A DNA stretch of 64,000 bases from Larimichthys crocea (GCF_000972845.2 NC_040022.1:18654713-18718712), one strand, 5' to 3'; positions 29,101-40,534 are shown, numbered from the stretch's first letter. Notes: a model not told the origin generated them from the letters alone. Made by a program: numbers and translations.

Positions 29101-32075
29101 AAGGTATAAACTTCCTACAGTTCATATTGTAAAATTGTTAACAAATAGTTACTTATTGAGACATCCGTAGAGTAACATTAACATTTGGAGTTGTTTTCCA
29201 CCTGAGAGATATTAAGTGCAGCCATGGTCAAAAGTTTTAAAAATGACACAAGTAATGGTTTTTCCCATGTTTGCTACTTGAGTGTTTTTAACATATTTTT
29301 CTCAGATGATAGTATGATACACTGAAGTAAAAATACAAGCATTTCATAAGTGATCATAAGGCTTTTACTGGCAATAACATTAAGTTTAAGTCAATGTTAA
29401 GCAAGTTCAGCAAAAAGTCAATATTTGCAGTGTTGACTCTGCAAGACCATTGCAGTTCACCCTGGCATTTTACCCTTGCATGCTGTAAATTAACTTCTGG
29501 GCCACATCCTTACTGATCCATTCTTGCATAATCAACGCTTGGAATTTGTCAGAATTTCTGGGGTTTTGTTTGTCCACTTGCCTCTTGAGGATTGATCTCA
29601 AAGTACTGGAAACTTGTGGTCAATCTGGCACTTGCTGGACTTCCTTGGGTGCCCTGAAGCCTTCTTCACAACAACTGAACCTCTCTACTTGAAGTTCTTA
29701 TTGATCCGATAAATAGTCGATTTAGGTGCAATCTTACTAAAGCTTGCAGTCTGTTATTCTAACTCAATCAGCATGACAAAGTGATCTCTAGCCTTATCCT
29801 CATCAACACTCTAATCTGTGTTAAACAGAGAATCACTGACATGATGTCAGCTGGTCTTTGCATTTAAGTGCAATTCATCAACCTTATTCATTGACCACGA
29901 CTGCACAATATTTTGTCTCCATAAAGCTCTTGCTTTTGGTCTCTACCAACTCTTGAGGGAAATATCTGACTCTTTAGCTGCTAAATGCTCCATTATGCTC
30001 ACCAACTAGTTGCTATTGTCTCTCTGCAGCTAAGCAGAACACATAGTCTGGCTCAGCAGAGTCTTTTCTCTGAAAACTGCTGCAGTCGAAAAAAATTCTG
30101 TGACAGTGAAAGTGAATTAAAGCAGGTAAAGGTACCTCCCACTAGGAGCATCATGAAGCAATTTAAAGCATTTTAAAGCAAGCAAACACGGATGTAAACA
30201 ATATTTTAAATATAATATACTAAACATATTTAAAATCTTTTTAGGAATAGGATTTACAAATGTTTCAGTGATGCACATATTTATATTTGGGTGAGTAACA
30301 CTGAATGTAAACATAAACATTGTTTGTAAGAAAACTCCAGAGGCCATCTTTTAGTAGCCGGCCATAAAACAATAAAAATTAATTGGCATTGTGTGTGAGT
30401 TTTCACTAATACATATATTCATTTACAGAGTTAATTTCTATCTTGTTGATATAGAAATAATGACAATAGCAGCTTTAAGAATAACAGAATTCATCAGTGT
30501 TTCAAAGTCTTCTAGAAATGACTTCTAATTTCTTGATTTTCCACCAAATAACCTTTGTAGTGAAACTTGTTGGACATTGTTATCAGAATTATGTTCTCTG
30601 GCAACATTCTTTCAAGTGATCCACTGTTGATATAAAAATGTTGTTTAATACCAATTCATGAAAAGTATTTCTCTCACTGCATAGCTTAGCATACTGTCCA
30701 CTTACTGCACGTTGGGCCTTCAGTCCAGTTTCCAGAAATGCAAATGATGGATTTTTTGTTCTTTGCTTCTCCCATAGTATATCCATCTTTACATTTATAC
30801 TGTACTTCTGAATCTACAGCAAACACCTCCTGATAGCCCTGAATGATGACGGCATGGGGGATTTGAGGGGGCTCACCACATGCAAGGGTACTTTCTGTAA
30901 ATAAGAAAATGAATTGTTAATAGGAACAAGAAAAGGTGTCCAGGTGGGTAATTGATTGCTTGATTGATTGCTGTAGTTGGTGGCATGGGTTTAAGATTTA
31001 GACACTTTATTCTTAGTGTCAGCTGTTAGTTTTACAGCTTACTGATGTATCTGACAGACTTACTCTCACAGACTGGCACAGAGGACCATGTTCCATTTGT
31101 ACATACGGCTGTAGCATCATTGTTCTTGAATTCATATCCTGTGTCACATGTTATCCTTATTTTGTATCCTTCCTCATACCAACCATCTTGGTTTTTAGTG
31201 TAATTTGCATTGAGGATAGTTGGAGCAAAGCAGGCTTTTTGGTCTGGGAGAAAAAACAAAACAAAATAAAAACAAACAAACAAAACAGAGCAGTTTAAAG
31301 TTTAAACTTTACAGACTTTAATGAATGTTTGAACACTGACACTTAAGAGATGCCAAGTAATAGCTTCATCACAGGTTTCAATTTGTGAATAGTTCAATTT
31401 AAGGGTGATGTATTCTGCTCAGTTTCAGGTCATTACATACGTGGTTGCTCTTGGAAGCCATTTAGTATCTAAACTTTAAAGCATCTGTTACAGGTGCAGA
31501 AACACATTTAATTTGCATTTTACCATGAGTCAAAATATAGTGAATGTACTTGAATGATTCATATGTTTGTAGAAAATATAACACACATATATTTTCCTTT
31601 TGTAGGCCTTTTTTTTTTTAATGAATTGAGATAATTAATTACATTATCCCTGAGCACCTTGCACAAATTTTCATAACCACTGTGAAGTTTCAAACAACCT
31701 TCAGACAATCCTGGAGCGATATTTATGAAACACTTACCTATACATTGTGGCTTGTGGGACCAGTTGCCATTTTGACATGTAATTTTTGCCCACCAATTCT
31801 CTATTACTGGTTTATGTTTGTTATCACAGGCATACGTGAGCATAGATTCATGAGCATACATATGTTGTTCAGGGACAAAATAACCATTATCCAGTCGGGG
31901 GGCATGACAAGGCTGAGCTGCACTTTCTGCTGAAATACAATAATACACAAAAGTGCATATTAAACATATATTTAACAAATTACAATGTCTCTAAGTGACA
32001 GAATTGAATGCTCTTACCATGCAGCAGTCCTGGAAACCAAAGGGGGACAACGAATATGAGACACCTCACAGACAT
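23161..32075 (-). CDS. Complement factor H-like gene 3 (five SCR domains)
   Basis: Predicted secreted complement regulator. Transcript-order exons: 32018-32075 (signal peptide, 19 residues plus a split Gly), 31738-31929 (SCR1), 31064-31243 (SCR2), 30706-30894 (SCR3), hinge exons of 51 nt at 24916-24966 and 24594-24644 (identical extra copies at 26164-26214 and 25842-25892), 24111-24272 (SCR4), 23865-24029 (SCR5), 23357-23382 and 23161-23172. All exon phases agree: 361 residues with two hinge exons, 395 with four. Each SCR has four Cys and a late Trp or equivalent (e.g. NGTWSSVPVCE). Hinge exons read as Ser/Thr/Pro-rich linkers (GPSTNSGLND). The protein ends ...CCNRLQIRTNTC. SCR1 is almost identical to that of gene 1, whereas SCR3-5 are almost identical to gene 2. 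SCR4-5 resemble the C-terminal pair of factor H/CFHR proteins, which binds C3b and surfaces; ligand is inferred. Confidence 0.82.
24421..25657. repeat. Tandem duplication, copy 1 (1.24 kb)
   Basis: Nearly identical to 25669-26906; I see a single one-base length difference (cataaagtg versus cataaaagtg). The unit contains two hinge exons of factor H-like gene 3 and a GC-rich segment with a 'cacctccactgtca' motif in three tandem copies. The copies are separated only by ten Ns. Confidence 0.95.
25659..25668. other. Assembly gap (10 Ns)
   Basis: Ten undetermined bases sit exactly between the two copies of the 1.24 kb duplication, which suggests a scaffold join rather than a biological junction. 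Confidence 0.99.
25669..26906. repeat. Tandem duplication, copy 2 (1.24 kb)
   Basis: Second copy of the unit at 24421-25657. It continues into unique sequence at its right end (tttttcattgctgag), while copy 1 stops at the gap. Confidence 0.95.
27104..27174. repeat. AT-rich palindromic microsatellite
   Basis: A run of TA dinucleotides with short interruptions, largely self-complementary, in the long intron of factor H-like gene 3. Confidence 0.9.
27201..28096. repeat. Intronic tandem duplication, copy A (about 0.9 kb)
   Basis: It aligns along its length with 28632-29540, starting at ttaagagaaaatgtgca and ending at caacgctt. The copies differ mainly by one- or few-base insertions and deletions rather than substitutions. 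It lies in the long intron between the SCR3 exon and the hinge exons of gene 3, and includes the left end of a Tc1-like element. Confidence 0.9.
27782..28096 (-). mobile_element. Truncated Tc1/mariner element (copy A)
   Basis: It starts with the terminal repeat tgcagccatggtcaaaagtt and continues with the untranslated and C-terminal transposase-region sequence typical of fish Tc1-like elements (cagttcaccctgg, taacttctgggccacatcctt). It breaks off where copy A of the duplication ends. No open transposase frame. Confidence 0.7.
28632..29540. repeat. Intronic tandem duplication, copy B (about 0.9 kb)
   Basis: Partner of 27201-28096. Similarity ends inside the Tc1-like element, which continues beyond it only in copy B. 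Confidence 0.9.
29217..29905 (-). mobile_element. Internally deleted Tc1/mariner transposon
   Basis: The left terminus is tgcagccatggtcaa and the right terminus is the inverted counterpart ttgaccacgactgca. The interior matches pieces of a fish Tc1-like transposase gene in reverse orientation (for example ggtgccctgaagccttcttc and gatccgataaatagtcgatt). At about 0.69 kb it is less than half of a full element, so it is non-autonomous and its transposase is broken. Confidence 0.75.
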
Positions 32076-32155
32076 TTTGTCAAGAATGAAATCAACACGA
32101 CAAAGCAGAGCTAGGAGCTCAGTTCAAATGTGGACGAGTTAATAATTGTCTAGAG

Positions 32156-32660
32156 CAGGGATGTCCAAAGTACCATGTATCAGTATCACAGCCCTGATGA
32201 AATCAGATTTCATGCGGCCCGAAGCTTAATTTTTACAATATATTATTTATGGCTTGCTAGGATTGTCAGATACTGTAAGGCTGGAAGATTTTTCTTTTCT
32301 GGTTGCCATAAAGCATTTGAACCTTTAAGGACATAACTGCTGGTGTTGTATATATGTAGATGTGATACAAAATATTACTTTCTGAATGATTTTGTTAAAG
32401 AGAAGAGCAAGAGTGATATGTTTTAAACTTAAACGTTAACAGACTTTGCATTACTCATAATAAGTCATGTTTAGAATGAACATGAGGGTAAGATTTGTAT
32501 CAGCTTCAAGCAAGTTTAGCATATTCCATACAATTTGTTCTGTGTTATCTGACTTCAGATGTGAAAGAAAGGAACAACTGGTTTTTAGATTTGTTCACAC
32601 CTGATTTGCTTAGATTTGGTTAAATTGTCATTAAAAATAAATAAATAAATAAAAACCCTG
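32156..32660. mobile_element. hAT-like non-autonomous element with 8-bp target duplication
   Basis: The element begins CAGGGATGTCC and ends CCCTG, and is flanked on both sides by gtctagag, an exact 8-bp target-site duplication (32148-32155 and 32661-32668). The 8-bp duplication and CAGGG ends are characteristic of hAT transposons. It is 505 bp with no coding frame, and lies 81 bp upstream of the start codon of factor H-like gene 3. Confidence 0.88.
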
Positions 32661-32914
32661 GTCTAGAGCATTTCCCCAAAGAGCTAAGGAGTTAAGAAAT
32701 AGTAAACATTGCACTGAATTACTGTAATCGTGCTGTTGCTCTAAAGACAAAAAAACAAAAGTACAAATGGGTTTCGTGTCCACATGTGGCATTTTGCAAA
32801 AGTATCTTAAGCTCTACAAAACACTACGCTAGTTAGTTCACTTTTGTTGATGTGTTTAAGAAAAGTCCAATTGATGATTCATTTGATTTCATTAGACAAT
32901 GTTTTCTCCAGTTT

Positions 32915-32985
32915 GTTTAGAGTCCAGACTTCAATTTGATTTCCCGGACTGCTGTGATCAGAGGTCAGCATTATGAGGTAAACCA
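32915..32985. promoter_or_regulatory. Conserved block upstream of factor H-like gene 3
   Basis: The string gctgtgatcagaggtcagca preceded by gatttcccgg recurs at 45260-45335 upstream of gene 1. It includes a TTCCCGG half like a STAT/NF-kB-type site. A regulatory role is inferred from shared position upstream of two paralogues; it may simply be residual duplication. Confidence 0.4.
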
Positions 32986-33641
32986 CAGTTACGACACACT
33001 TGAGGACACACATTAGAAACCAAGGTAAAAGTTTGACAGCAATTTTGAGCACCTAGTGTTGTTACACACAGTTTGTCTTTACATTTGAGAAATCTGTTTT
33101 TAAAAGAAGCAATCATAAAATTTAAGTTGTGTGTCTAGATGCAATCTGTGGGTGGACATGTTAATTTAATACATTTTGTGATTGAATGTTTCTGTTGATA
33201 ATTTATCATTTAGTATCAATCAATATAATTTATTTTATGGAAATAAAATCATACATTATTAGCAAATGTATTAATGTTTATTAATGTTTCTAGAGGTGTA
33301 GCTTTATTGATGACAAAGTCAGACTGAAATATCTCAACAAGTAGTAGATACATTGCAGTGGAAGACATTCATGGTCTCCAGAGGATAATGCACGATGACT
33401 TTGATGATCCTTTAACTTTTAAGGTAAAAATTTCAATTAGTTCAATATCATATATCATACAGACAACTCCAGACAAGGCTCCTACATCATACAGCCATTA
33501 ATGAATCAATATGAAAAACCAGAAATGATTTGTGTGTGACAGTATAATCATAACTTCTTCCAGAACATTCCAAGCTGACATTTGTTTTCAGTCGATGGGG
33601 AGCAAATCCGAAGGCAGCATCTTCCTCTTGGTGATACAGCC

Positions 33642-36600
33642 TTAGCACATATTCTAGTTACAAGATAGAGGTTTTACAAACAACTCATTGGAGTAAAATA
33701 TAATTAAAGTTAATTATAAATGCAGATTAATAAACATAAATATAAATTTTATAGTATTTCATGTGAAACACATCAATATGGAGGACAACATCATTATGTG
33801 TGTTTCTTTGAAAAGTAGATTGAGGAGTTAGACTCACCGTTCTTATTTGAAACCTGTTACAACCTGAAAACAATCACATAGAGGCACATCAGTGAATGTC
33901 TGATTTACTAAATGTGAGCAGGCTGATTTCATTATGTTTTCTTGTATTGATTTGTTCACTGAACATTATCAGGGGAGGAATGGTACAGTACCACTGAAAT
34001 CATTGCATGGAGCTGAAGCTTATACTGAATCAGTTTGTAGATATGATAAATAGCTTCACCACTTCTTTCTTTACTTTGGCTAATATCAACGGCCAGCTTA
34101 AAGGCAAACTCCACTGATTTTAAACTTCACTTGATTGTTATAGGAGTGCCAAACCAATGGAGTATTCTTTTGAAGGAATAGTCTGACAAATAGAGTTAAG
34201 GCTAATACTTTACTTGGCTTGCCTACAGTGACCATACTAATGTTTGTTAAAACTTTGTGGCTTGAGCTGAAAATTGTGATAATCTGTTGCTGCAGATAGA
34301 TCTTGTGGATAGTTAGCACACACACTAATGAGCTTATACGGATACTTACATCTGGAAACAGTAAGTCTTCCATCAGTGCATCGGGCCACAGAAAAACTTT
34401 TAAACCGATGCTCGTCCTTGCATTCCAATTCCACAGTCTCACCATATTTGATATATGTAACTCCCTTGGGAATTAATTTAGGATCTTCGTCAGTGTTCAC
34501 AGAGCAGAACCAAACTGCACAAAGCAAACAACAAATGGTTTGTTAACTCTTCAAGCAAACCTCTTTGACAGACCTTTAGAATTGACTTGTTTTACCTGCA
34601 CATGTGGGTACTTCTGACCATGTGCCATCACTGTAACATACCACTGTATCTGGACCAATTAGTTTATAATAGCTATTGCACTTGTACGTTAAAGACCTCA
34701 GAGATTCTTCCACGACAAGACCATGAAGAACGTTGGGGGGACTTCCACATTGGTCAACTGAAATACAAAAAAAAGTTATTGTTTCTTATTGTCATTATCA
34801 CTGTCACTGCGTTCTTTCCATGACACGTTCTTATGTCTTGGGCCAACTGTCTTTCTTTGAGAATCTATCCTAATAATATTAATAATAATGTATTCGCTGG
34901 AATATTTCTGTTGGACCTAATGAAAATGAAAATAAAAATTTGATCACAAAAAAAAAAAAGAAGTGAGATCCAAGGTTTCTGGAAACAAATATTTAATATT
35001 AATTTATAAAATTTCACATAAGATTTCAGTTTCTTCAGCCTTTTACAAGCTGTCTCACTGATGGACCCAATATATCCCCAAATCCCTCAATAAGGTTTTT
35101 GGTAAGGATGTTGTTAGATTAAGTGAAAGTGATTGAAATAGATAATTCCAAAATAAACCAGTAAAAAGATCATGAGTTATTATCTGGTATATGTGATGTA
35201 ACAGAAAAAATTAATCTACTTATTTACTTGTAGTGAATAATGGTTTTCTGTCATTCAATCCAGAGTTGGTGGAAGGTCCTGTAAGATACATTGGAAACAC
35301 CAGTTAGTATCACACTCAGGGGTTGTTTTTACGCATTTATTCCTAAATGTCTAAAGTGAACTAAACTAAAGACAAAGCTGCTAAAGAGCCAGACATTCGC
35401 TGAACAAAAGATGAATTGTTTGGAGCTGTTTCACAGCTGTGAATGAAAGTGATGCAAAGTCTGATGTGTGTATGAAGGGTGTTAAGGTTATTAACTGTTG
35501 TTCAAACTGAAGGAAAGAAGAAGAGGGCGTTTATTTCCAAATAGGAGTTTTTAAAACATTAACTCAAAAAAAATATTTGCATTTTGTTAATTGAAAATGT
35601 TCTTATTTGATAGTTTCTGTCCCTTCCACTGTACCTGCTCCTGTCCCTCTGCCTAAGAGAACAGATAAAGATAGAGAATAGATGACGGTTTATATAAGGA
35701 ACAGACAAAGGTTCATATAGAGAGAAAACAGATAAAGATATATATACACAGAACAGAGATGTATATATACATACAGTTATGGTTTCTAAGCTATGGTTGG
35801 GCAATTGCTGATCAGGGGGGTTCAGTGATTAGATAACTGTCTCTCTAACAATCAATCAAAAATATTTTTTATTATATATCTCAGCACATTGTCCACTTAC
35901 TGCACGTTGGGCCTGGAGTCCAGTTTCCAGAAATGCAAATGATGGATTTTTTGTTCTTTGCTTCTCCCATAGTATATCCATCTTTACATTTATACTGTAC
36001 TTCTGAATCTACAGCAAACACCTCCTGATAACCCTGATGAATGATGAGAGCATGGGGAATTTGAGGGGGCTCACCACATGCAAGGGTACTTTCTGTAAAT
36101 AAGAAAATAAATGACTAATAAGAGCCAGAAAAGGTGTCTAGAGGAATAACAACTTGATTTCTGTAGTTGGTGTTTAATATTTAGACACTTTATTCTGGTC
36201 ACTGTTAGTTTTCCAGCTTACTGATATTGAACATCTGACAGACTTACTCTCACAGACTAGCACAGAGGACCATGTTCCATTTGTACATACGGCTGTAGCA
36301 TCATTGTTCTTGGGTTCATATCCTGTGTCACACGTTATCCTTATTTTGTATCCTTCCTCATACCAACCATCTTGGTTTTTAGTGTAATTTGCGTTGGGGA
36401 TAGTTGGAGCAAAGCAGGCTTTTTCGTCTAAAAGAAAAGAAAAAAACAACAGTCTTACCGTGGTGACGGCCTTTTTGGTGATTTCTTTATATATATATAT
36501 ATATTGGGGGCCTTTTTCAAGCTTTATTGTATAGAGACAGCTGAAGAGTGACAGGAAATGTGGGGAGAGAGAGAGAGATGGGGAATGACATGCAGCAAAG

Positions 36601-37348
36601 GGCCACAGATCGGATTCAAACCCTGGGCTGCTGCGGCAGGCACTGAGCCTTTGTACATGGGGTGGATGCTCTACCAACTGAGCTAAACAACACCCCTTTT
36701 GGTGATTTCTATTTCTAAAATGTCATGATTTGCATAGATATCATATCAAATTAGTTATTACATCGAAAAGACTTGATGCTAAAGGAAGTGCTTTGCTGCC
36801 TTGATTGTGGATATAGAATTAAAACAAAAATGAGCAATGCAAAGGCAGTTGACCAAACTTATCACAATTTGTCCTTTCATTGCAGTCCATGTGATATGTT
36901 GAATAGTCTGGATCAAAGTAGTGTACTGACCAACAGAATGACATTTTCATTCATTGAGTGATGGTGCAACCATGAATAAAAAAAAAGGTAAAACTGTCGA
37001 GGTATTGAAGGAACACTTACCTATGCATCGTGGTTCATGAGACCATTTGCCATTTTGACATGTGCTGCTTGCCCACCAACCCTTCACTGTAGGTTTATGT
37101 CCGTTTTCACAGGTGTAGGTCAGCTTCGTCCCATGGTAATAAGTATCTTGCTTTGGGGAAAAGAAACCGCCATCCAGACTTGGAGCAACACAGGACTGTG
37201 TTGCATCTTGTGCTAAAAATGAATAATAAAAAGAATCTTAATTTTAAACAAATTCAAATGGCTATAAGTGAGAGAATTGAATATTCTTACCATGGAGCCC
37301 TCCAGGAAACCAAATCAGGAGAACAAATCCAAGATATCTGATGAACAT
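33642..37348 (-). CDS. Complement factor H-like gene 2 (five SCR domains)
   Basis: Predicted secreted complement regulator. Transcript-order exons: 37291-37348 (signal peptide MFIRYLGFVLLIWFPGGLH), 37021-37212 (SCR1), 36248-36427 (SCR2), 35901-36092 (SCR3), 35228-35278 (one hinge exon), 34596-34757 (SCR4), 34350-34514 (SCR5), 33838-33863 and 33642-33653. Total 1038 nt in frame, 345 residues. SCR1 is clearly diverged from genes 1 and 3 (CENGHKPTVKGWWASSTC). SCR2 is shared by all three genes, and SCR4-5 match gene 3 with few changes. The tail reads CCNRFQIRTNMC. A second hinge exon present in gene 1 has a recognisable counterpart near 35607-35651, but its GT donor is gone, so it is probably skipped. 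A SINE sits in the SCR1-SCR2 intron. N-glycosylation sequons occur in SCR2 (NYT, NGT). Confidence 0.85.
36487..36695 (-). mobile_element. tRNA-derived SINE with target duplication
   Basis: On the minus strand the head has a pol III A box (tagctcagttgg) and B box (gggtttgaatcc) in tRNA-like spacing, followed by the SINE body and a TA-rich tail. The flanks repeat ttttggtgatttct at both ends, the target-site duplication. It is inserted in the intron between SCR1 and SCR2 of factor H-like gene 2. Confidence 0.9.
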
Positions 37349-38206
37349 TTTGTCAGGAATTAAATCATCCAACGACAAAGTAGATCTGAGAGCCTAGTCC
37401 AGATCTGACCCAGTAAATAATTGTTGAAGGCCTACCCTGAAAAGTTTGTCAAGTAAACATTTCACAATCATAATGTTCTGGAGCCAAAAGCTTAAATAGC
37501 TTTACACAACCTTTTCGTGGAACGACTTTAGACTTGAAAATTATTGTTATCAAGAGAGAGAAAATGTTTGGAGTACTCCAGATTCTGATCATTACCTTTT
37601 ATAAATCTCTTCTTTAAACGAAGTTCCTAACTGCTGTGGAGGAACTGCTGAAGTCAAAGGCAAATGGTGAGGTCAGGAGTTCAGAAAGTGTTCAAGAGCC
37701 TCTGATATCTTATGCTGTATTATTTATTGACGCTTGATCAAGGAGAATTAGAGACAGTACATCAGAAGTGCCTGAGACGGTCTCACATTCTGCCGAACTC
37801 GTGCTGGTGGATAGACTTTAAACCCCAAGATAACACCACAAATACTATACGGCCATAATTAGTCAAAGAGAATGTCTTTACCCCTGGAGGTATTATTGTC
37901 AACACATTCTAGTCTGGAGACACATATGTCTGTTTACGCAGATTAGAACGTCAACGGCAAGCTATCTATTATGTCTAGGAAGGCAGCAATAGGTCTCTTC
38001 GACCCTGGCCACCACAGTGTTGGGATAGACTGGCACCCAGTCAAAGCCAAACAACTAATACTGCTGAGGACCTTAAGGCCCACACGTGACCTTGTGTAAC
38101 CTAAAGATAGGACAAACGTGGTTTTGTTCAGTTTTGTGTTGCAAAGTTGTTCAGAGCAAAAATACAGCTTTGGTGAAGTCACTGGAGGTTAATTATAGTT
38201 TATATA

Positions 38207-38672
38207 TGTCACAGGTTTTTTACTCTCTGGTTCAAGCAAGCAGCCAGAGTCAGTATAAGTTCAATAAAATCAGTTTATTTTCACAGGCAGGTTTTGGTAA
38301 AAACGAAACAAAAAAAAAAAGTTAAAAAAGGGGGTGATGAAGGGGGCACAGTCTTTAAAAAGAGTCTTTACAAGAGATCCCAAAGCTGGCCAGACAGTCT
38401 GTACTTCACCTTCATTTCAGCGATTCTGTCCAAGAAGGAACGTAAGGGGGGAACAAGGTGGAGTTCAGCCAGTGCGTCTTTTGCTGATCCTTTACTTCTC
38501 TGGCATCCTTTCCCTTCTCTGCTGTGTCTGTTGGCTTCTCCCAGGCCTAGTCCTGCTCTGCTCCCTCCTTTTTATGTCTCTGGGAAGGTGATTAGTAATT
38601 GCAGGTGTGCCAATTCGCTGCAGGAGGCGGTCAAAATAATACAAAAAGGTCTCTCCTGGTGAACTTGTGACA
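38207..38672. mobile_element. Solo LTR (TGTCACA...TGTGACA)
   Basis: 466 bp beginning TGTCACAGG and ending TTGTGACA, flanked by the 4-bp duplication tata (38203-38206 and 38673-38676). It contains an AATAAA polyadenylation-like signal near the left third. Short inverted TG...CA ends and a 4-bp duplication fit a Ty3/gypsy-type LTR left by recombination. No internal retroviral or retrotransposon genes adjoin it. Confidence 0.75.
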
Positions 38673-38794
38673 TATACACCAAACCTGCATAGTGAATTAC
38701 CTCATTACAGTATCATTACAGTGACTGTATCTGTTGTTGTTAAGGTGCAGGTGAAAATAGTTGCTGAAAACTTGTGAAAAGACGATATATGACT

Positions 38795-39050
38795 GAAATG
38801 TGGAGTTAGATGTTAAAACATTTTTTCAACCAGTTTTCAGTCCAGGTTTTTTTTTTTGGGTGGTCCTAAAGGGTGGCTCGATGACACACTGAGGTCACCC
38901 TGAGCATACCCCTGCACCCCTAGCAGAGAGATAGAGAATAATTCATCTCGCTCAGAGTGTTTCAAAATTAGTCATGTCCTTTTCTGAACTCATCTGACAC
39001 GTTTTAGTCGCTTCAAAATGACTGTTTGACTGCTCCCACGACTGGTTCTA
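38795..39050. repeat. Dispersed repeat, copy 1
   Basis: Shares 'actgaaatgtggagttaga', 'cacccctagcagagagat', 'ttctgaactcatctgacacg' and 'cttgactgctcccac' (with small changes) with 48130-48300. The class is unknown; no coding frame. Copy 1 has an extra internal block between these landmarks. Confidence 0.75.
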
Positions 39051-39074
39051 TGTGAAACTATTCAATATTTTTAC

Positions 39075-39132
39075 CATGTACTACTCCAGGAAACCAAATC
39101 AGAAACACTCCAATGATTCTTGTTAGCCACAC
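39075..39132 (-). pseudogene. Decayed factor H-like signal-peptide exon
   Basis: The minus strand has the same 58-nt exon shape as the signal exons of genes 1-3, including the core LIWFPG and the donor after CATG. The position of the start codon is GTG instead of ATG and the donor is gtaaaaat. No following SCR exons are present before gene 2, so this is a stranded remnant. Confidence 0.6.
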
Positions 39133-39867
39133 TAGCAGCACGGCTGTATCAGGATGGAAATGTTGCTGCAGTTATTTTGTTTATGACTAAATACCTGCTG
39201 AACATTCTCATCAACCTTTTAATGCACTCTGTGTTTAGTGCTATTTTACACATGATAGCATGCTAAGATGCTAAATCAATGTGGTTAACATGGTAAACAG
39301 TACACCTGCTTAACGTTGTTAGCATGTCCACGTTAGCATTCAGCTCAAATGGCTGTCCAAGTATCAGTAGATGTGTTTTCCTATCGATCAGTCATGATTA
39401 AATTGAATCAGCACAGTTGTGATTTTGTCAATGAACCATCATAAATTGTGCTTCCACACTTCTACAGGCCTATGTAGCATGTAGTGTCACATGCTAATTT
39501 GATGGTCAAGCTTTAAATAGTGATCAGACACTCATCAGTTACCGATTGTCCATGTTTAGTGGAAGGACTGTTCTACACAATTTATAAAGAAAATAACACA
39601 AAGGTTTTTGTTAAGATTTTTGGTCAACATTTTATTCAGAATACTGTAGTGCATCTAAACTTTATTTATGTCCTCAAAACATTGATCATGTTATTCTCAT
39701 CATAAAGATTCAAACTAACTGTCAAAGAATAATCGGCTCCAATGTTGTGTTCATGTGTTTTCCATCAAAATGACATGAAGCTGGTTAAAACAACAAATAA
39801 AATGTGACTGCATGTTTTGGGCGTTGTTGTTTTCTGATGGAGGTAATGCTAAACTTGGCCTTTGTTG

Positions 39868-40079
39868 TTAGTCCAGCAGCCAGTTGCAAACTCCCTGGTT
39901 ACAACACAGACAGTACGTAGTAGTGTTAACAGTTAATTCATTCATAGAAAACTGCTGAATAAAACAAAGTCAAAATAAAGTGTTTTCCAACATTAACTAA
40001 ACAAAACTATTTAACAGTAATTCTTTGAATAGTAAATCAAAGAATAACCTTACCTGGTCATGTTCATTTCATCCACAAG
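39868..40079 (-). pseudogene. Decayed factor H-like 3' tail exons
   Basis: A 26-nt exon-like stretch at 40054-40079 and a terminal stretch at 39868-39894 align in position and flanks with the tail exons of gene 1 (41303-41328 and 41099-41143), about 1.25 kb away. In the expected phase the 26-nt exon contains a TGA, so the copy is dead. The surrounding sequence from about 39700 to 40260 is a tandem duplicate of about 40980-41560. Confidence 0.6.
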
Positions 40080-40534
40080 CTAAAAAGAAACCATTAACAG
40101 CAGTGAATATTTCAGTTTGTGACTGGTGTTATTCTATATTTTTACTAGTGTCAACAAATTCCACAACGAGGTTTGTCAATGCTGATTTCTATTGGTGTTT
40201 TGAGGTATTTTACTTGTCATAAATTTCACTTTGTAGGGCAACTGGACAACTCAGCTAACTGAACTGGCCGTCTGTTTACAGGAGCTAATATTCAAATATT
40301 TAAAAATCGACAGTGCAGTCTCATAAATGAAGTCTGTCAAGCAGATTCAAGTAACAAGAATGTTACATGTTTCAATCTGATGATGTCTAAAATGACAGGT
40401 TACTATGTTATGAAGAGCAAAAACTCAGTTTTGGTGAAGTCATTGAGTCATCATCTCATGTACAGTCCAGGGACTGTATTTGTTGTTGTTAACAAATTCA
40501 AATGGTTATATGTGAAACTATTTAATATTCTTAC

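Noticed and set aside
34098..34445. Minus-strand frame overlapping SCR5 of gene 2 (and its twin at 23613-23981)
   Set aside because: It reads the SCR5 exon and following intron in a different frame, losing all SCR cysteines; the spliced frame fits the family.
36610..36695. tRNA gene on the minus strand
   Set aside because: A and B boxes are present, but the tRNA fold is degenerate and is followed by a SINE body with a target duplication, so it is a SINE head.
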